DNA of 64,000 nucleotides from Dermabacter vaginalis (GCF_001678905.1 NZ_CP012117.1:868001-932000); one strand, 5' to 3'. Counted from the stretch's first letter, positions 8,770-17,995 are shown. Translations and numbers: made by a program. The notes: generated by a model from the sequence alone, not told the origin.

Positions 8770-10575
8770 ATGCACGTCATCGCGACCGCCGGCCACGTTG
8801 ACCACGGCAAAAGCACTCTCATCCGTGCGCTCACAGGTATAGAAACGGATCGCTGGGAGGAAGAGCAGCGCCGCGGTCTCACGATCGACCTTGGCTTCGC
8901 GTGGTGCACGCTCCCTTCCGGGCGCGGCGTGAGTTTCGTGGATGTTCCCGGCCACGAACGGTTCATCGGCAATATGCTCGCGGGCCTCGGCCCGGTGCCG
9001 ATCGTGTTATTCGTGGTCGCTGCGGATGAGGGCTGGAGCGCCCAATCGAGCGACCACCGCGATGCCGTGAAGGCCCTCGGGATCTCCCACGGCATCATCG
9101 TGGTGACTCGTGCCGATCGCGCACCTGATCGCGTCGAGGCCGTGATTGCCGAGGCACGGCGCGAACTCGCCGACACGGGACTTGCCCACGCTCCCGCATG
9201 CGGTGTTTCCGGCGTGACGGGGGAGGGCATCGATGCCCTCCGAAGTGAGCTCGATGCTCTCGTGGCAAGCGTCGCAGCGGCGTCCCCGCACGAGAGCGTG
9301 CGCCTGTGGATCGATCGCTCTTTCACGATCGACGGAGCGGGGACCGTTGTGACCGGCACGCTTGGGGCCGGCACCGTGCGCCCTGGCGACGACCTGATAC
9401 TCGTGAGCACGCGACACGACGGCGCTGAGCCCCGAAAGGTGAGCGTGCGAGGCGTGCAGTCCCGGGGTGCGCGCGAAGACGCTGTTGAACCCGTGAGCCG
9501 CGCCGCCCTCAACCTTCGCCAAATTCCCGCGAGCGACATCCACCGCGGCGATGTACTCCTCACCCCCGAGGCCTTCCATCTCACTCGCGTCGTGGACGTG
9601 CGCAGCGTGAGCGGCGACAGCCTCGACGATATTCCACGCGAGACCATGATCCACGTGGGAAGCGCGGCCGTGAACGCGCGGGTGCGGCCCCTCGGCGCAG
9701 ACCACGCCCGCCTCACCTTCGATAAACCCCTCCCGCTCGTGATCGGTGATCGACTCGTCATGCGCGGCACGGGGGAGAGAGCAGTGCTCGGCGGCGTGCG
9801 GGTGCTCGATGTCGACCCGCCAGAGTTGCGTAGAAGAGGGGCCGGGAGCGCGCGTGAAAGCGAACTTGAGCACATGAGCGAGCACGGCGACGTGGGGCGC
9901 GAGATTGAGCGCCGCGGAGCGATCCTCGAAACAGAACTGAGGAAAATGGGCTTCGAGGTGAGCGGCGAGCTTGAGGGGGTTGTGTCCGACGGCGCCTGGC
10001 TCGTGAGCGATGCCTTCCTCGAGAATCGTGGCCGCGCCCTTAGGGAACGCGTTGCCGGTGCGACCAAAGCGAATGCGCTTCGCCCCGGGCTCTCGCGTAA
10101 GGAAGCCTTTGAGGCCCTTGCCCTACCAGCTCCTGATCTCCTGCCGATGATCGTGCGAAAAGCGGCGCTCGTTGAACGTGACGGTTTGATCGTCGACCCC
10201 TCCGTGCAAGCGGGACTCGGCGAGGCCGAAGCGAGCGTTGCGAAGCTCGAAGCGAAGCTCAAGAGAGACCCGTTCAACGCCCCGGAACTTGGAGATCTCG
10301 CGGCGCTCGGTCTGAGTGCGAAAGAACTCGCCGCTGCCGCGAAACAGGGGCGGCTCTTGAGAATTGGGCAACCGTCGGACAACCTCGTGCTGCTGCCCAC
10401 CGCGCCCGCCCTCGCGATGCGCGAGCTGGCGGCGCTCCCGCAGCCGTTTACCACCTCGCAGGCGCGCCGTGCTCTCGGTACCACGCGGCGCACCGTGATT
10501 CCGCTCCTTGAGCACCTCGACAAAAAGGGCTGGACGCGCCGCATCGATGCGGGGCACCGCGAAATCGTTCGTTAA
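8770..10575 (+). CDS. selB: Selenocysteine-specific elongation factor
   Basis: GTPase of 601 residues that carries selenocysteyl-tRNA(Sec) to UGA codons marked by a SECIS element. The G domain shows GHVDHGKS (8-15), DVPGHE (58-63) and TRAD (113-116) in place of NKxD. EF-Tu-like barrel domains follow (RSFTIDGAGTVVTGTLGAG), then C-terminal winged-helix repeats that bind SECIS RNA (about 380-600, including GLSRKEAFEAL and TTSQARRALGTTRRTVIPLL). The RBS is GAAAGGA before the ATG. It is the last gene of the selAB unit and is followed by a long hairpin. Confidence 0.96.
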   Translation: MHVIATAGHVDHGKSTLIRALTGIETDRWEEEQRRGLTIDLGFAWCTLPSGRGVSFVDVPGHERFIGNMLAGLGPVPIVLFVVAADEGWSAQSSDHRDAVKALGISHGIIVVTRADRAPDRVEAVIAEARRELADTGLAHAPACGVSGVTGEGIDALRSELDALVASVAAASPHESVRLWIDRSFTIDGAGTVVTGTLGAGTVRPGDDLILVSTRHDGAEPRKVSVRGVQSRGAREDAVEPVSRAALNLRQIPASDIHRGDVLLTPEAFHLTRVVDVRSVSGDSLDDIPRETMIHVGSAAVNARVRPLGADHARLTFDKPLPLVIGDRLVMRGTGERAVLGGVRVLDVDPPELRRRGAGSARESELEHMSEHGDVGREIERRGAILETELRKMGFEVSGELEGVVSDGAWLVSDAFLENRGRALRERVAGATKANALRPGLSRKEAFEALALPAPDLLPMIVRKAALVERDGLIVDPSVQAGLGEAEASVAKLEAKLKRDPFNAPELGDLAALGLSAKELAAAAKQGRLLRIGQPSDNLVLLPTAPALAMRELAALPQPFTTSQARRALGTTRRTVIPLLEHLDKKGWTRRIDAGHREIVR

Positions 10576-10579
10576 ATTG

Positions 10580-10620
10580 CGTTCTCCCCGCACCGAAGTG
10601 GTTCCAGTGCGGGGAGAACG
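10580..10620. terminator. Long perfect hairpin between selB and the PTS gene
   Basis: A perfect 14-bp inverted repeat (10580-10593 with 10607-10620) with a 13-nt loop lies between two convergent genes. No clear T-run follows on either strand, so it is taken as a bidirectional terminator mainly from position. Confidence 0.65.
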
Positions 10621-10641
10621 ATGGTGTACTGAGGCGCGTGC

Positions 10642-12627
10642 TTAGACGAACTCGATGCGTGAATCCGCGTGGCCGAGGATCACGACGGGCGTGATCGCCT
10701 TGTAGCCCGCCGCTTCGATCGCCGAGCGGTCGAAGTCCACAAGAGGCTGGCCCGCGACGACGCGATCACCGTTCTTTACGCGCACCGTGAAGCCCTTGCC
10801 GTTCATCTTCACGGTGTCGAGGCCCACGTGGATGAGGACCTCGGCGCCGTCGTCGAGCGTGAGCGCCACGGCGTGACCCGTCGGGAACGCTTGCGACACG
10901 ACGCCAGCGGCGGGAGTCACGACCTGGTTGCCGCTCGGGTCGATCGCGACGCCGCCACCGAGAAGCCGTTCGGCGAACGTTGAATCGGGAACATCCTCGA
11001 GCGGGACGATTGCCCCCTCGAGGGGCTGGCGCATGCGCACGAGCGCAAACTCGGGTTTGTCGGCAACGGTAGTTGCGGCAGGAGAAGCCGCGGGGGCGGC
11101 AGCGGAGCCCTCAGTACTCGCGACGGGTGCCGGATCAGCAATGCTTTCGGCCTCGGCGCGCGCGGGCGGTTCAATCGAACCGTCCATGAGGCCCTCCATC
11201 GCGTCCTTCACGAACTGCACGTTGAGTCCGTAGATCACCTGATAAAGGTTGCCTCCAGGCTTCATGACGCCAGTCGCGCCCGCGGCCTTGAGAGCCTGCT
11301 CATCGGCAAGGGACACATCGTTGAGGCTCAAGCGCAGGCGCGTCGCGCAGTTCTCGACCTCGTCGATGTTGCTCTTGCCGCCGAGCGCCTCGAGAAAACG
11401 GTGTGCAGTGAGGACGTACTTGTCGGCGCCGGTGGCCTGAGAGTCGCTTTCGTCATCGGTCTCATCCTCGTCGGCACCGCGGCCCGGGGTCTTGAGGTCC
11501 CACTTGAGGATCACGAAACGGAACACGAGGAAGTAGATCACGAACCAGATTGCGCCCATGAGGAAGATTGCCCACGGGTTCATCGCGAGGGGGTTCACCC
11601 ACTGCAGCACGAGGTCGATGAAGCCGCCCGAGAAGCCGAAGCCCGAGCGAACGGGGAGGGCAGCAGTGACACCCATCGAGATCCCCATGAAGATCGCGTG
11701 GATGAGGTAGAGCCCCGGCGCAAGGAACATGAAGAGGAACTCGAGAGGCTCCGTGATGCCCACGAGGAACGCCGCGAACGCGGCGCCAATGAGGATGCCG
11801 CCCGTGGCCTTCTTCTTCGACGGCTTTGAGGTCACATACATCGCGAGCGCGGCGCCGGGAAGACCCATCATCATGACCGGGAAGAACCCGGTCATGTACT
11901 GACCTGTCACGCCACGCGTGCCGGTGCCTGCGAGGAAGTTGTTGAGGTCGTTCACGCCCGCGATATCGAACCAGAACACGGCGTTAAGCGCGTGGTGGAG
12001 GCCGAGCGGAATGAGAAGACGGTTGAAGAAGCCATAGAGACCGGCACCGACCGGGCCGAGCGTAAGCATCCACTCGCCGAAGGCCACGAGGCCACCGAAG
12101 ACGAGCGGCCACACGAACATGAGCACGAGTGCGGCGACGAGAGAGAGGAGGGCCGAGATGATCGCCACCGAGCGCTTACCCGAGAAAAATGCGAGGAAGT
12201 CAGGAAGCTTCGTGTCCTTGAATTTATCGAAGCTCCACGCTGCGATGAGGCCGCAGATGAGGGCTACAAAAACGTTATTGACCTTGCTGAATGCGGGGTC
12301 GACCTGCGTCACATCGCTCAGGCCCTGGAACTTCATGATGGTCTCGGGTTTGAGGAGAGTGGTGACCGTGAGCCACGAGGTCAGGCCGGCGAGGGCTGCG
12401 ACGCCGTCGGCCTTCTTCGGCATGCCGATCGCGACACCGATCGCGAAAAGGAGCGGGATGTTATCGATCAGCGCGCCGCCCGCCGCAGCGAGGAACGCAC
12501 CGATGACGTTGTTGGGGTCGCCGGTGGCACCCGCAATCCAGTAGCCAAGCCCCGAGAAGATCGAGGCGACGGGAAGTACGGCGACCGGCAGCATGAGTGA
12601 CCTGCCGAGCCGCTGGAAGAAATTCAT
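10642..12627 (-). CDS. PTS transporter EIICBA, N-acetylglucosamine/glucose family
   Basis: A 661-residue single-chain permease with domains in the order C-B-A. EIIC (about 1-380) begins NFFQRLGRSLMLPVAVLPVA and includes HHALNAVFWFDIAGV and GITEPLEFLFMFLAPGLYL. EIIB (about 405-480) has the phospho-cysteine in ENCATRLRLSLND. EIIA (about 530-661) has the active histidine in VLIHVGLDTVKMNGKGF. The EIIC sequence reads closer to NagE than to PtsG, so GlcNAc is my preferred substrate, with glucose as the alternative. The ATG at 12627 is preferred over TTG at 12630, with GGAG 12 nt upstream. The import product GlcNAc-6-P is also the product of MurQ encoded later in the window. Confidence 0.9.
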   Translation of the reverse strand: MNFFQRLGRSLMLPVAVLPVASIFSGLGYWIAGATGDPNNVIGAFLAAAGGALIDNIPLLFAIGVAIGMPKKADGVAALAGLTSWLTVTTLLKPETIMKFQGLSDVTQVDPAFSKVNNVFVALICGLIAAWSFDKFKDTKLPDFLAFFSGKRSVAIISALLSLVAALVLMFVWPLVFGGLVAFGEWMLTLGPVGAGLYGFFNRLLIPLGLHHALNAVFWFDIAGVNDLNNFLAGTGTRGVTGQYMTGFFPVMMMGLPGAALAMYVTSKPSKKKATGGILIGAAFAAFLVGITEPLEFLFMFLAPGLYLIHAIFMGISMGVTAALPVRSGFGFSGGFIDLVLQWVNPLAMNPWAIFLMGAIWFVIYFLVFRFVILKWDLKTPGRGADEDETDDESDSQATGADKYVLTAHRFLEALGGKSNIDEVENCATRLRLSLNDVSLADEQALKAAGATGVMKPGGNLYQVIYGLNVQFVKDAMEGLMDGSIEPPARAEAESIADPAPVASTEGSAAAPAASPAATTVADKPEFALVRMRQPLEGAIVPLEDVPDSTFAERLLGGGVAIDPSGNQVVTPAAGVVSQAFPTGHAVALTLDDGAEVLIHVGLDTVKMNGKGFTVRVKNGDRVVAGQPLVDFDRSAIEAAGYKAITPVVILGHADSRIEFV

Positions 12628-12731
12628 CAAGACGTATCACTCCAAGGGAAAGTGCGCATCCTTGCGCGAGGAACGCGGACGCGGTCACGCCCGAGGTAGG
12701 AATATACTACGGGGTTGGTAAAACGCAGAGA

Positions 12732-13394
12732 TCAGCGTCGCCGTGCACGCGTGAGGTCCATGTCCCAAGAATAGTGCCGGGGAAGTTCCGGAAGATCCCA
12801 TGAGGGGTTGGGGAAGAAATATTCGAAGCCCGCATTGAAGGGATAGCCCCAGGCCTCGATATCGCGTTCGGCCTCACGGCCCCACGTGCGAATCTGCTCC
12901 GTCATCTCGTGGCTGAAGTACCCGATTCGCTCGGCGCCCTCAAGTTCGTCCTCATCCTTGTAGTGGTAGTCGTGGCGGGGGAGCACCACGAGGTCGAGAA
13001 CGAGATCGCGTGAGCGGACCCCCTCCTCAGTGCGCTCGAGGGGGGTTTCAAGGTTCACGTAGTAGCAGCCGAGTGTGCCATCGTCCTTATAGAACAACCA
13101 CACCGAGTAGGGCTTATCGGGCAGGCCGATCATGAGAATGCCGTTGCCTGTCCACAGCTGCTTCGATTGGGTGCGGGGGGCAGTAAACATGCCCTCATCG
13201 CCGGCGCGCCTGAGCGGGGCGCCCGATTCAAGAACGGGGAGGAGAACCTCCGTGCCTGGCGCGATCCACACGACGATTCCGCGGTCATCATCAATGACGA
13301 CGGTTCCCGGCCGCACGGTGATGGTCTCGTGCGCGTGCGTGTAGTACGTCCAGGTCACGTGGTCCCCGGCGGACCAACGCTTCTGGGTATTCAT
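12732..13394 (-). CDS. DUF402 domain protein
   Basis: A 220-residue soluble protein matching DUF402, whose fold occurs in FomD-like nucleotide hydrolases. Typical features are GVWLFYKDDGTLG-like text (YSVWLFYKDDGTLGCYYVNL, residues about 100-120), the acidic DLVLDLVVLPRHDYHYKDEDEL run (about 130-152) and the C-terminal PELPRHYSWDMDLTR. The conserved acidic residues suggest metal-dependent phosphatase chemistry, but its substrate is unknown. The ATG at 13394 has GGAAG close upstream; an earlier in-frame start at 13457 would add 21 residues of poor quality. The gap from here to 13604 shows no gene. Confidence 0.8.
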   Translation of the reverse strand: MNTQKRWSAGDHVTWTYYTHAHETITVRPGTVVIDDDRGIVVWIAPGTEVLLPVLESGAPLRRAGDEGMFTAPRTQSKQLWTGNGILMIGLPDKPYSVWLFYKDDGTLGCYYVNLETPLERTEEGVRSRDLVLDLVVLPRHDYHYKDEDELEGAERIGYFSHEMTEQIRTWGREAERDIEAWGYPFNAGFEYFFPNPSWDLPELPRHYSWDMDLTRARRR

Positions 13395-13604
13395 GACTCT
13401 TCCGTGGCCCCATAAGCCTCCCGGATGCTCCGCGACGGGCCGTTTTCGCGAAGTCATTTGTGCCCCGGAAGGGGAAACGAGTATGCCTCGAGCCTACCGG
13501 AGTGCGAGCACGTTATGCGAGTGTCATCCTTCACGGCGCGTCAAAGAGCGGTACCTGACGGAGGGAAAGGCGAGAGCGCTCAGCCCGAAAGCGAGGATTG
13601 CCCT

Positions 13605-15452
13605 TTAGCGAGACCAGGCATTCCACAGTTCGGCGTAGCGCCCGCCGAGCGCGACAAGTTCCTCGTGACTTCCCGATTCCACAACCGCGCCGTCGGCCAT
13701 GACCAGGATTCGATCCGCCTCTTTCGCTTGTGAAAGGCGGTGCGCCACGATGAGCGTTGTGCGACCGCGTGCGACCTGGATCGCGGCCTGTTCGAGCACG
13801 CGTGCACCCGAACTACCTTCGTCGGCGGTGGCTTCATCCATGATGAGAATGGCTGGGTCCTGAAGCACAATCCGGGCGAGAGCGAGCTGCTGTCCCTGCT
13901 CTGCGGTGAGTTTCGCCCCCTTTTCACCGACCTCGGTGTCGAGCCCTTTGGGAAGGAGTCTCGCCCATTCTTCGGCACCGACCCGCGCGAGAGCGCTCCA
14001 TAGCTCATCATCGCTCGCCTCAGCGTTCGCGAGGCGAAGGTCTTCGCGGAGAGTCCCGTGGAACACGTGGACGTCCTGCGAAACGATCGAGGCGTGAGAG
14101 CGCACGGCCTCGAGGTCCGCATGCGCGAGGTCGGCTCCGCCGTGGAGCACACGACCCCAGCGCGGGGTGAGCGTCCCCGCCATGATCGAGGCCAGGGTCG
14201 ATTTGCCCGCGCCCGATGCCCCCACGAGTGCGACCGTTTCTCCCTCCTCGATCGATAGATCGATCGGAGCAAGCACGATCCGGCCGTTCTCGTGATACGA
14301 GTGGGCGACCCCCTCGAGGCGAATGGAGCCGTCCCTCGGCACTTCGGTCCCGGGCGAAGCGGCGGGGTCGATGGAGGTGATGACCCCGACCATGCGCGTA
14401 AGGCTCGCCGCGGCCGACTGAACGTCGTCAAGGGAGAAGATGAGCGACTGAAGGGGCCAAAAGAGCGTCACAATGTAGATGCACGCCGAGGCCACGAGCC
14501 CCACGGGCATGAGCCCCGCTTGGACGGTCGCGTACCCGATGAGCAGCACAAGAATGACGGCGAGGGTTTCGGGGATCATCATGATCCACACGACCTGGAC
14601 GATGAGCCGGAAAAATTTCAACACGAGGGCGTAGGCGGCGGCGCTGAGCGCACCAACGTGCCGCGTCTCGCGCTCTTCGATGCCGTAGGCGTGCACGGTC
14701 GGGGCGCCATTGATTGCGGCAAGGAGACCCTGTGCACGCGCGCCCTTTGCAATGCGTTCGACGCGATAAATGCGGTTCGTACGCGGCAGGTAAAAACGCA
14801 GTGCCCACACGTAAAAGGGAATGATCGCGACAACGAGAATGAGAAGCCACGGGCTGATCATGACGAGCGCGATGAACGTCACCGTGATTTGGAAGATCAC
14901 CGTGACGAGCCACGGCACGATGTTGTTGACGGCTTTCGCGGTCACATCGACATCATCGGCGACTCTCGAGAGTGCGTCGCCGATGCCCGCCTGCTCCATC
15001 GTTTGCGTGGGCAGATCGAGGGCGCGGTCGATCACATCCTCGCGCATTCCCGCTAGGAGGCGCTGGCCGAGTCCCGAGATGAGGGCGCGTGAAAGAGCCG
15101 AGGCGAGCGCTTGGACGGCGCCCGCTGCGACGAGCATTCCGGCGATGGTCCAGAGCGCCTGAGTAGTTCCTCCGGTCGTGACCACGTCTACCGCGCGCCC
15201 CATGAAGTACGGGCCGAGTGCACCTGCAAGCGCGGCCATGATGGTTGCCGCAAGCATCCCGAGGGCGAGAGGAGTGAAGTCGCGAAGCCGGCCGAGTACG
15301 AATCGGCCGGTCTCACCGAAGGAAGCAATCGGAAGGAGCTCCGCGTGGCGCGAAAGCTGGCGCGCCACGTCGCCTTCGGCCTCCATCGAGGCGATCAGGT
15401 CGCGTTCGGCTTCGCTCGCAGTGTTTGCTGTGCGCGTGCTGTTTTCGCTCAT
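13605..15452 (-). CDS. ABC exporter half-transporter with degenerate signature motif
   Basis: A 615-residue fused membrane domain (about 65-350) and ATPase (about 375-615). Walker A GASGAGKST (about residue 410) and Walker B ILIMDEAT (about 535) are intact, but the signature LSGGQ is LTAEQ (in KLTAEQGQQLALAR, about 514). A switch histidine is present in TLIVAHRLSQ. It overlaps the upstream exporter gene by ATGA, so the two should form a heterodimer. This chain supplies the nucleotide-binding Walker motifs of the one catalytic site, whose LSGGQ comes from the partner. Substrate is unknown; such pairs commonly export drugs, peptides or lipids. Confidence 0.9.
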   Translation of the reverse strand: MSENSTRTANTASEAERDLIASMEAEGDVARQLSRHAELLPIASFGETGRFVLGRLRDFTPLALGMLAATIMAALAGALGPYFMGRAVDVVTTGGTTQALWTIAGMLVAAGAVQALASALSRALISGLGQRLLAGMREDVIDRALDLPTQTMEQAGIGDALSRVADDVDVTAKAVNNIVPWLVTVIFQITVTFIALVMISPWLLILVVAIIPFYVWALRFYLPRTNRIYRVERIAKGARAQGLLAAINGAPTVHAYGIEERETRHVGALSAAAYALVLKFFRLIVQVVWIMMIPETLAVILVLLIGYATVQAGLMPVGLVASACIYIVTLFWPLQSLIFSLDDVQSAAASLTRMVGVITSIDPAASPGTEVPRDGSIRLEGVAHSYHENGRIVLAPIDLSIEEGETVALVGASGAGKSTLASIMAGTLTPRWGRVLHGGADLAHADLEAVRSHASIVSQDVHVFHGTLREDLRLANAEASDDELWSALARVGAEEWARLLPKGLDTEVGEKGAKLTAEQGQQLALARIVLQDPAILIMDEATADEGSSGARVLEQAAIQVARGRTTLIVAHRLSQAKEADRILVMADGAVVESGSHEELVALGGRYAELWNAWSR

Positions 15453-17233
15453 CGTTGCACCACCTTCCGGTATGCCTCGGCGTGCATGAGCTCGTGGTGG
15501 GGGCCTTCGGCGCTTACCTCGCCGCCTCGCACGAAGAGCACGCGGTCGGCCTGATCGAGAAGCGCCGGAGCCTTCGCGATGAGCACCGTGATGCGGTCCT
15601 CGACCTTGCGCGCCTCGCGCACCCCTTGGGCGATTTTGTGTTCCGTCACGGCGTCGACCGCGGTCGTCGGGTCGTTGAGCACAAGCACGGGAACATCCGC
15701 CGCAAGTGCGCGTGCGAGAGCCAGGCGCTGGCGCTGGCCACCAGAGAGGTTCGCGCCGCGGTCAAGGATGCGCGTGTCGAGCCCCTCGGGCAGGATCCTC
15801 AAAAGATCATCTGCACCTGCGGATTCGAGAGCCGCGTGCGCCCAGGTATCGGGATCGTTCGTCGTGCCGGGTGAATTGCCTGGAGCGGGGCGCTTTGTGT
15901 CGAGTTGCTCGCGCAGCGTGCCATCGAAAAGGTCGACCGCGTGCGGCTCGATAAGGAGGCTTTCGCGCGGAATGTCGAGCGAAGAAAGTTCGCTGAGGGC
16001 GAGGCGGGCGTCGGAAGCGGATTCCGGAACGAGTGCGACGATCTGAGAATCGCGCACGGTGCCGAGAAGAGGGGTGGAGATTTCACCGAGGCCCGGAAGG
16101 CGTGGGGGAGCAGTGGGCTCCGTGCGTGCCGAAAGGGCCTCGGGCGAGCCGGCCTTGACGAGAGAATTGAGCGCGGGTTCGGTGATGCTTCGCCCCATTT
16201 CACTCAGGAGGTGGCGGATGCGGCGCGCCGAGGTCGAGAAGCTCGCCCACCACACGGGCACCCCGGCGAGGCCCGCCATCATGCCCGAAAGGTTGCGCAC
16301 GAGACCCGCAATCGAGATGAACACGCCTACCGACATCGCGCCCTCGAGCGTGAGCGTACCCGAGGCGACGACGACCGCGGCAATCATGATCGAAGAGGTA
16401 AAGAGCATGAGGCCGTCGGAAAGACCTGAAAAGCGAGCGTTGGTGAGCGCGGCATCGAGGGCGGTGCGTGACCGAGTGCGATACGTGGTGCGGGCGCGAG
16501 TCTGCACGCCGAGGCCCTGAAGCACGCGAAGTCCGTGGACGAGGTCTGTCGCGGTCGCGGCAGCGTCGGCAGCGCGTGACTGCTGGTTGTCGTACTTTTC
16601 GGAGAGGATCGGCGTGACGACTCGCAAGATCACCACCTGCAGGGCGAGGCTCGCAAAAACGATGAGCCCCACGAGGGGATTCATGACCGTGAGCCACACA
16701 CCTGCCCCCACGACGGCGATCGACGCGGGCACGGCCTCCGTCATCATGTCGAAGACATCGGGAGCGCGATCAGCATCCGAGGTCGCGATTGAAAGGATTT
16801 CCCCTGCGGGGCGATCGATCTGTCGGGACGCGGGGTCTAGGGCAGCCGCGGTGACGGCGAGGCGCAGATTGTGCTGCTCGCGCGCTCGGATCTCCATGAT
16901 CGGTTCGAAAAATCGCGCCCAGCACCAGTTGGAGAGAAGCAGGAGTCCTGCAAGACCCGCGGCACCGCCCACGGTGAGCCACAGATTGGCTTTAAAGATG
17001 CCGTGATCGATCACGAGGCCGATCCCGATGGGGATGACCATATTGATCGCTTCGCTCGCCATCGCGAGCACCATGAACCACGTGAGTGGGCGGGAATTGC
17101 GCCGCAGAATCGCGCGCATGACGGACCGCTCGCGCAGCTCGCTTTTGCTGAGGTGCGCTTCCGCGGCATGGCGCTTCGCGCGCTTCTTTGTGCGGGTGTT
17201 TTCGGTGCTCACGGGCGCTTCGCTCATCCCCAT
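15449..17233 (-). CDS. ABC exporter half-transporter lacking Walker A
   Basis: A 594-residue partner with an N-terminal membrane domain and a C-terminal ATPase-like domain. The canonical signature LSGGQRQRLALARALA is present (about residue 494). The Walker A position reads ALVPESASDARL (about 397-408), without the Gly-Lys-Ser/Thr loop. Walker B is VLVLNDPTTAVD, with Asn and Asp where Asp and Glu are normal, and the switch-histidine position reads VLIAKAPALL. It cannot form a normal ATP site with its own Walker motifs but can complete the partner's site. ATG at 17233 or 17227 is possible. The start overlaps a perfect 12-bp palindrome. Confidence 0.88.
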   Translation of the reverse strand: MGMSEAPVSTENTRTKKRAKRHAAEAHLSKSELRERSVMRAILRRNSRPLTWFMVLAMASEAINMVIPIGIGLVIDHGIFKANLWLTVGGAAGLAGLLLLSNWCWARFFEPIMEIRAREQHNLRLAVTAAALDPASRQIDRPAGEILSIATSDADRAPDVFDMMTEAVPASIAVVGAGVWLTVMNPLVGLIVFASLALQVVILRVVTPILSEKYDNQQSRAADAAATATDLVHGLRVLQGLGVQTRARTTYRTRSRTALDAALTNARFSGLSDGLMLFTSSIMIAAVVVASGTLTLEGAMSVGVFISIAGLVRNLSGMMAGLAGVPVWWASFSTSARRIRHLLSEMGRSITEPALNSLVKAGSPEALSARTEPTAPPRLPGLGEISTPLLGTVRDSQIVALVPESASDARLALSELSSLDIPRESLLIEPHAVDLFDGTLREQLDTKRPAPGNSPGTTNDPDTWAHAALESAGADDLLRILPEGLDTRILDRGANLSGGQRQRLALARALAADVPVLVLNDPTTAVDAVTEHKIAQGVREARKVEDRITVLIAKAPALLDQADRVLFVRGGEVSAEGPHHELMHAEAYRKVVQR

Positions 17234-17244
17234 TAGTTAACTAA
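17233..17244. promoter_or_regulatory. Perfect palindrome at the start of the ABC exporter operon
   Basis: TTAGTTAACTAA is a perfect 12-bp AT-rich palindrome in GC-rich surroundings and overlaps the first start codon of the exporter operon. It has the look of a dimeric repressor site of the MarR kind. No regulator gene is adjacent. Confidence 0.5.
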
Positions 17245-17336
17245 GAAATACGAGGTGTCGCAATCGCTTCTCGGAAAACGGACGGTGGCGTCTGACACAA
17301 TGGCCCGGTAATGATTCGCGACGAAAGGATCTTCAC

Positions 17337-17957
17337 GTGAGCGCCACGAAACGAGACGTTCTTCTCTACATCGACCCCACGTGCCCGTTCGCGTGGGTCA
17401 CGAGTCGCTGGCTCCTTCACGCCGTGAAAGAGCGCCCCGAATACACCCCGCGCTTCTCCATCATGTCGCTGTATGTGCTCAACGAGGGCCGCGATCTCGA
17501 CCCGAATTACCGCGCCCTCATTGACCAGACCCTGAGCCCCGCACACCTCTTCATGGCCGTGCAGCGCGAGCTCGGCCAGGAGGCGTTCTCGAAGCTGTAC
17601 ACCGCCTGGGGCGAGCGTTTCCACGTCCAGGACCGCCGCGACGACTTCCTTGAGGTGGCGCGCGAGTCCCTTGAGGAAGCCGGAATCGACGCCTCGTATC
17701 TCGAGCATTGGGAAGGCCGCACCTACGAGGCTGAGCTGCGTGAGGAACAGGCGAAAGTCCAAAAGATGGTTGGTGACGATGTGGGCACGCCCGTGATCTC
17801 TTTCGGTTCTGGCACCGCGTACTTCGGTCCCGTTTTAACGCGCGCTCCGCGAGGCGAGGAAGCCGGCGCCTTGCTCGATGGTCTCGCCGCGATGACGACC
17901 GTGCGTGGCTTCTCCGAACTCAAACGTGCCCGCACCGGCGGTCTCGACTTCTCCTGA
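17337..17957 (+). CDS. DsbA-family thioredoxin-fold protein with single active-site Cys
   Basis: A 206-residue cytoplasmic protein with a DsbA-like fold: a beta strand DVLLYIDPTCPFAW at 7-20, a helical insertion, and the cis-Pro loop GDDVGTPVISFGS near 142-154. The active-site motif is CPFA (C16, A19), so the second cysteine of CxxC is missing. It resembles the mycothiol-dependent reductase group of actinobacteria (Mycobacterium Rv2466c-like), which suggests a thiol transferase or glutathione-S-transferase-like role, not disulfide formation. The start is GTG with GAAAGGA at good spacing. It is divergent from the ABC exporter and 38 nt upstream of rpiB. Confidence 0.8.
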   Translation: MSATKRDVLLYIDPTCPFAWVTSRWLLHAVKERPEYTPRFSIMSLYVLNEGRDLDPNYRALIDQTLSPAHLFMAVQRELGQEAFSKLYTAWGERFHVQDRRDDFLEVARESLEEAGIDASYLEHWEGRTYEAELREEQAKVQKMVGDDVGTPVISFGSGTAYFGPVLTRAPRGEEAGALLDGLAAMTTVRGFSELKRARTGGLDFS

Positions 17958-17995
17958 AGCTTCCTCTATTTCGATTACAGAAGAAAGGGCTGCTC

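Noticed and set aside
8631-10544. A 637-codon open frame on the - strand, antisense to selB
   Set aside because: SelB on the + strand is unambiguous; the antisense product is Ser/Arg/Ala-rich low complexity.
12628-12731. AATATACTAC-type AT-rich stretch as a promoter for the PTS gene
   Set aside because: No -35 partner at acceptable spacing on the reverse strand; too weak to list.
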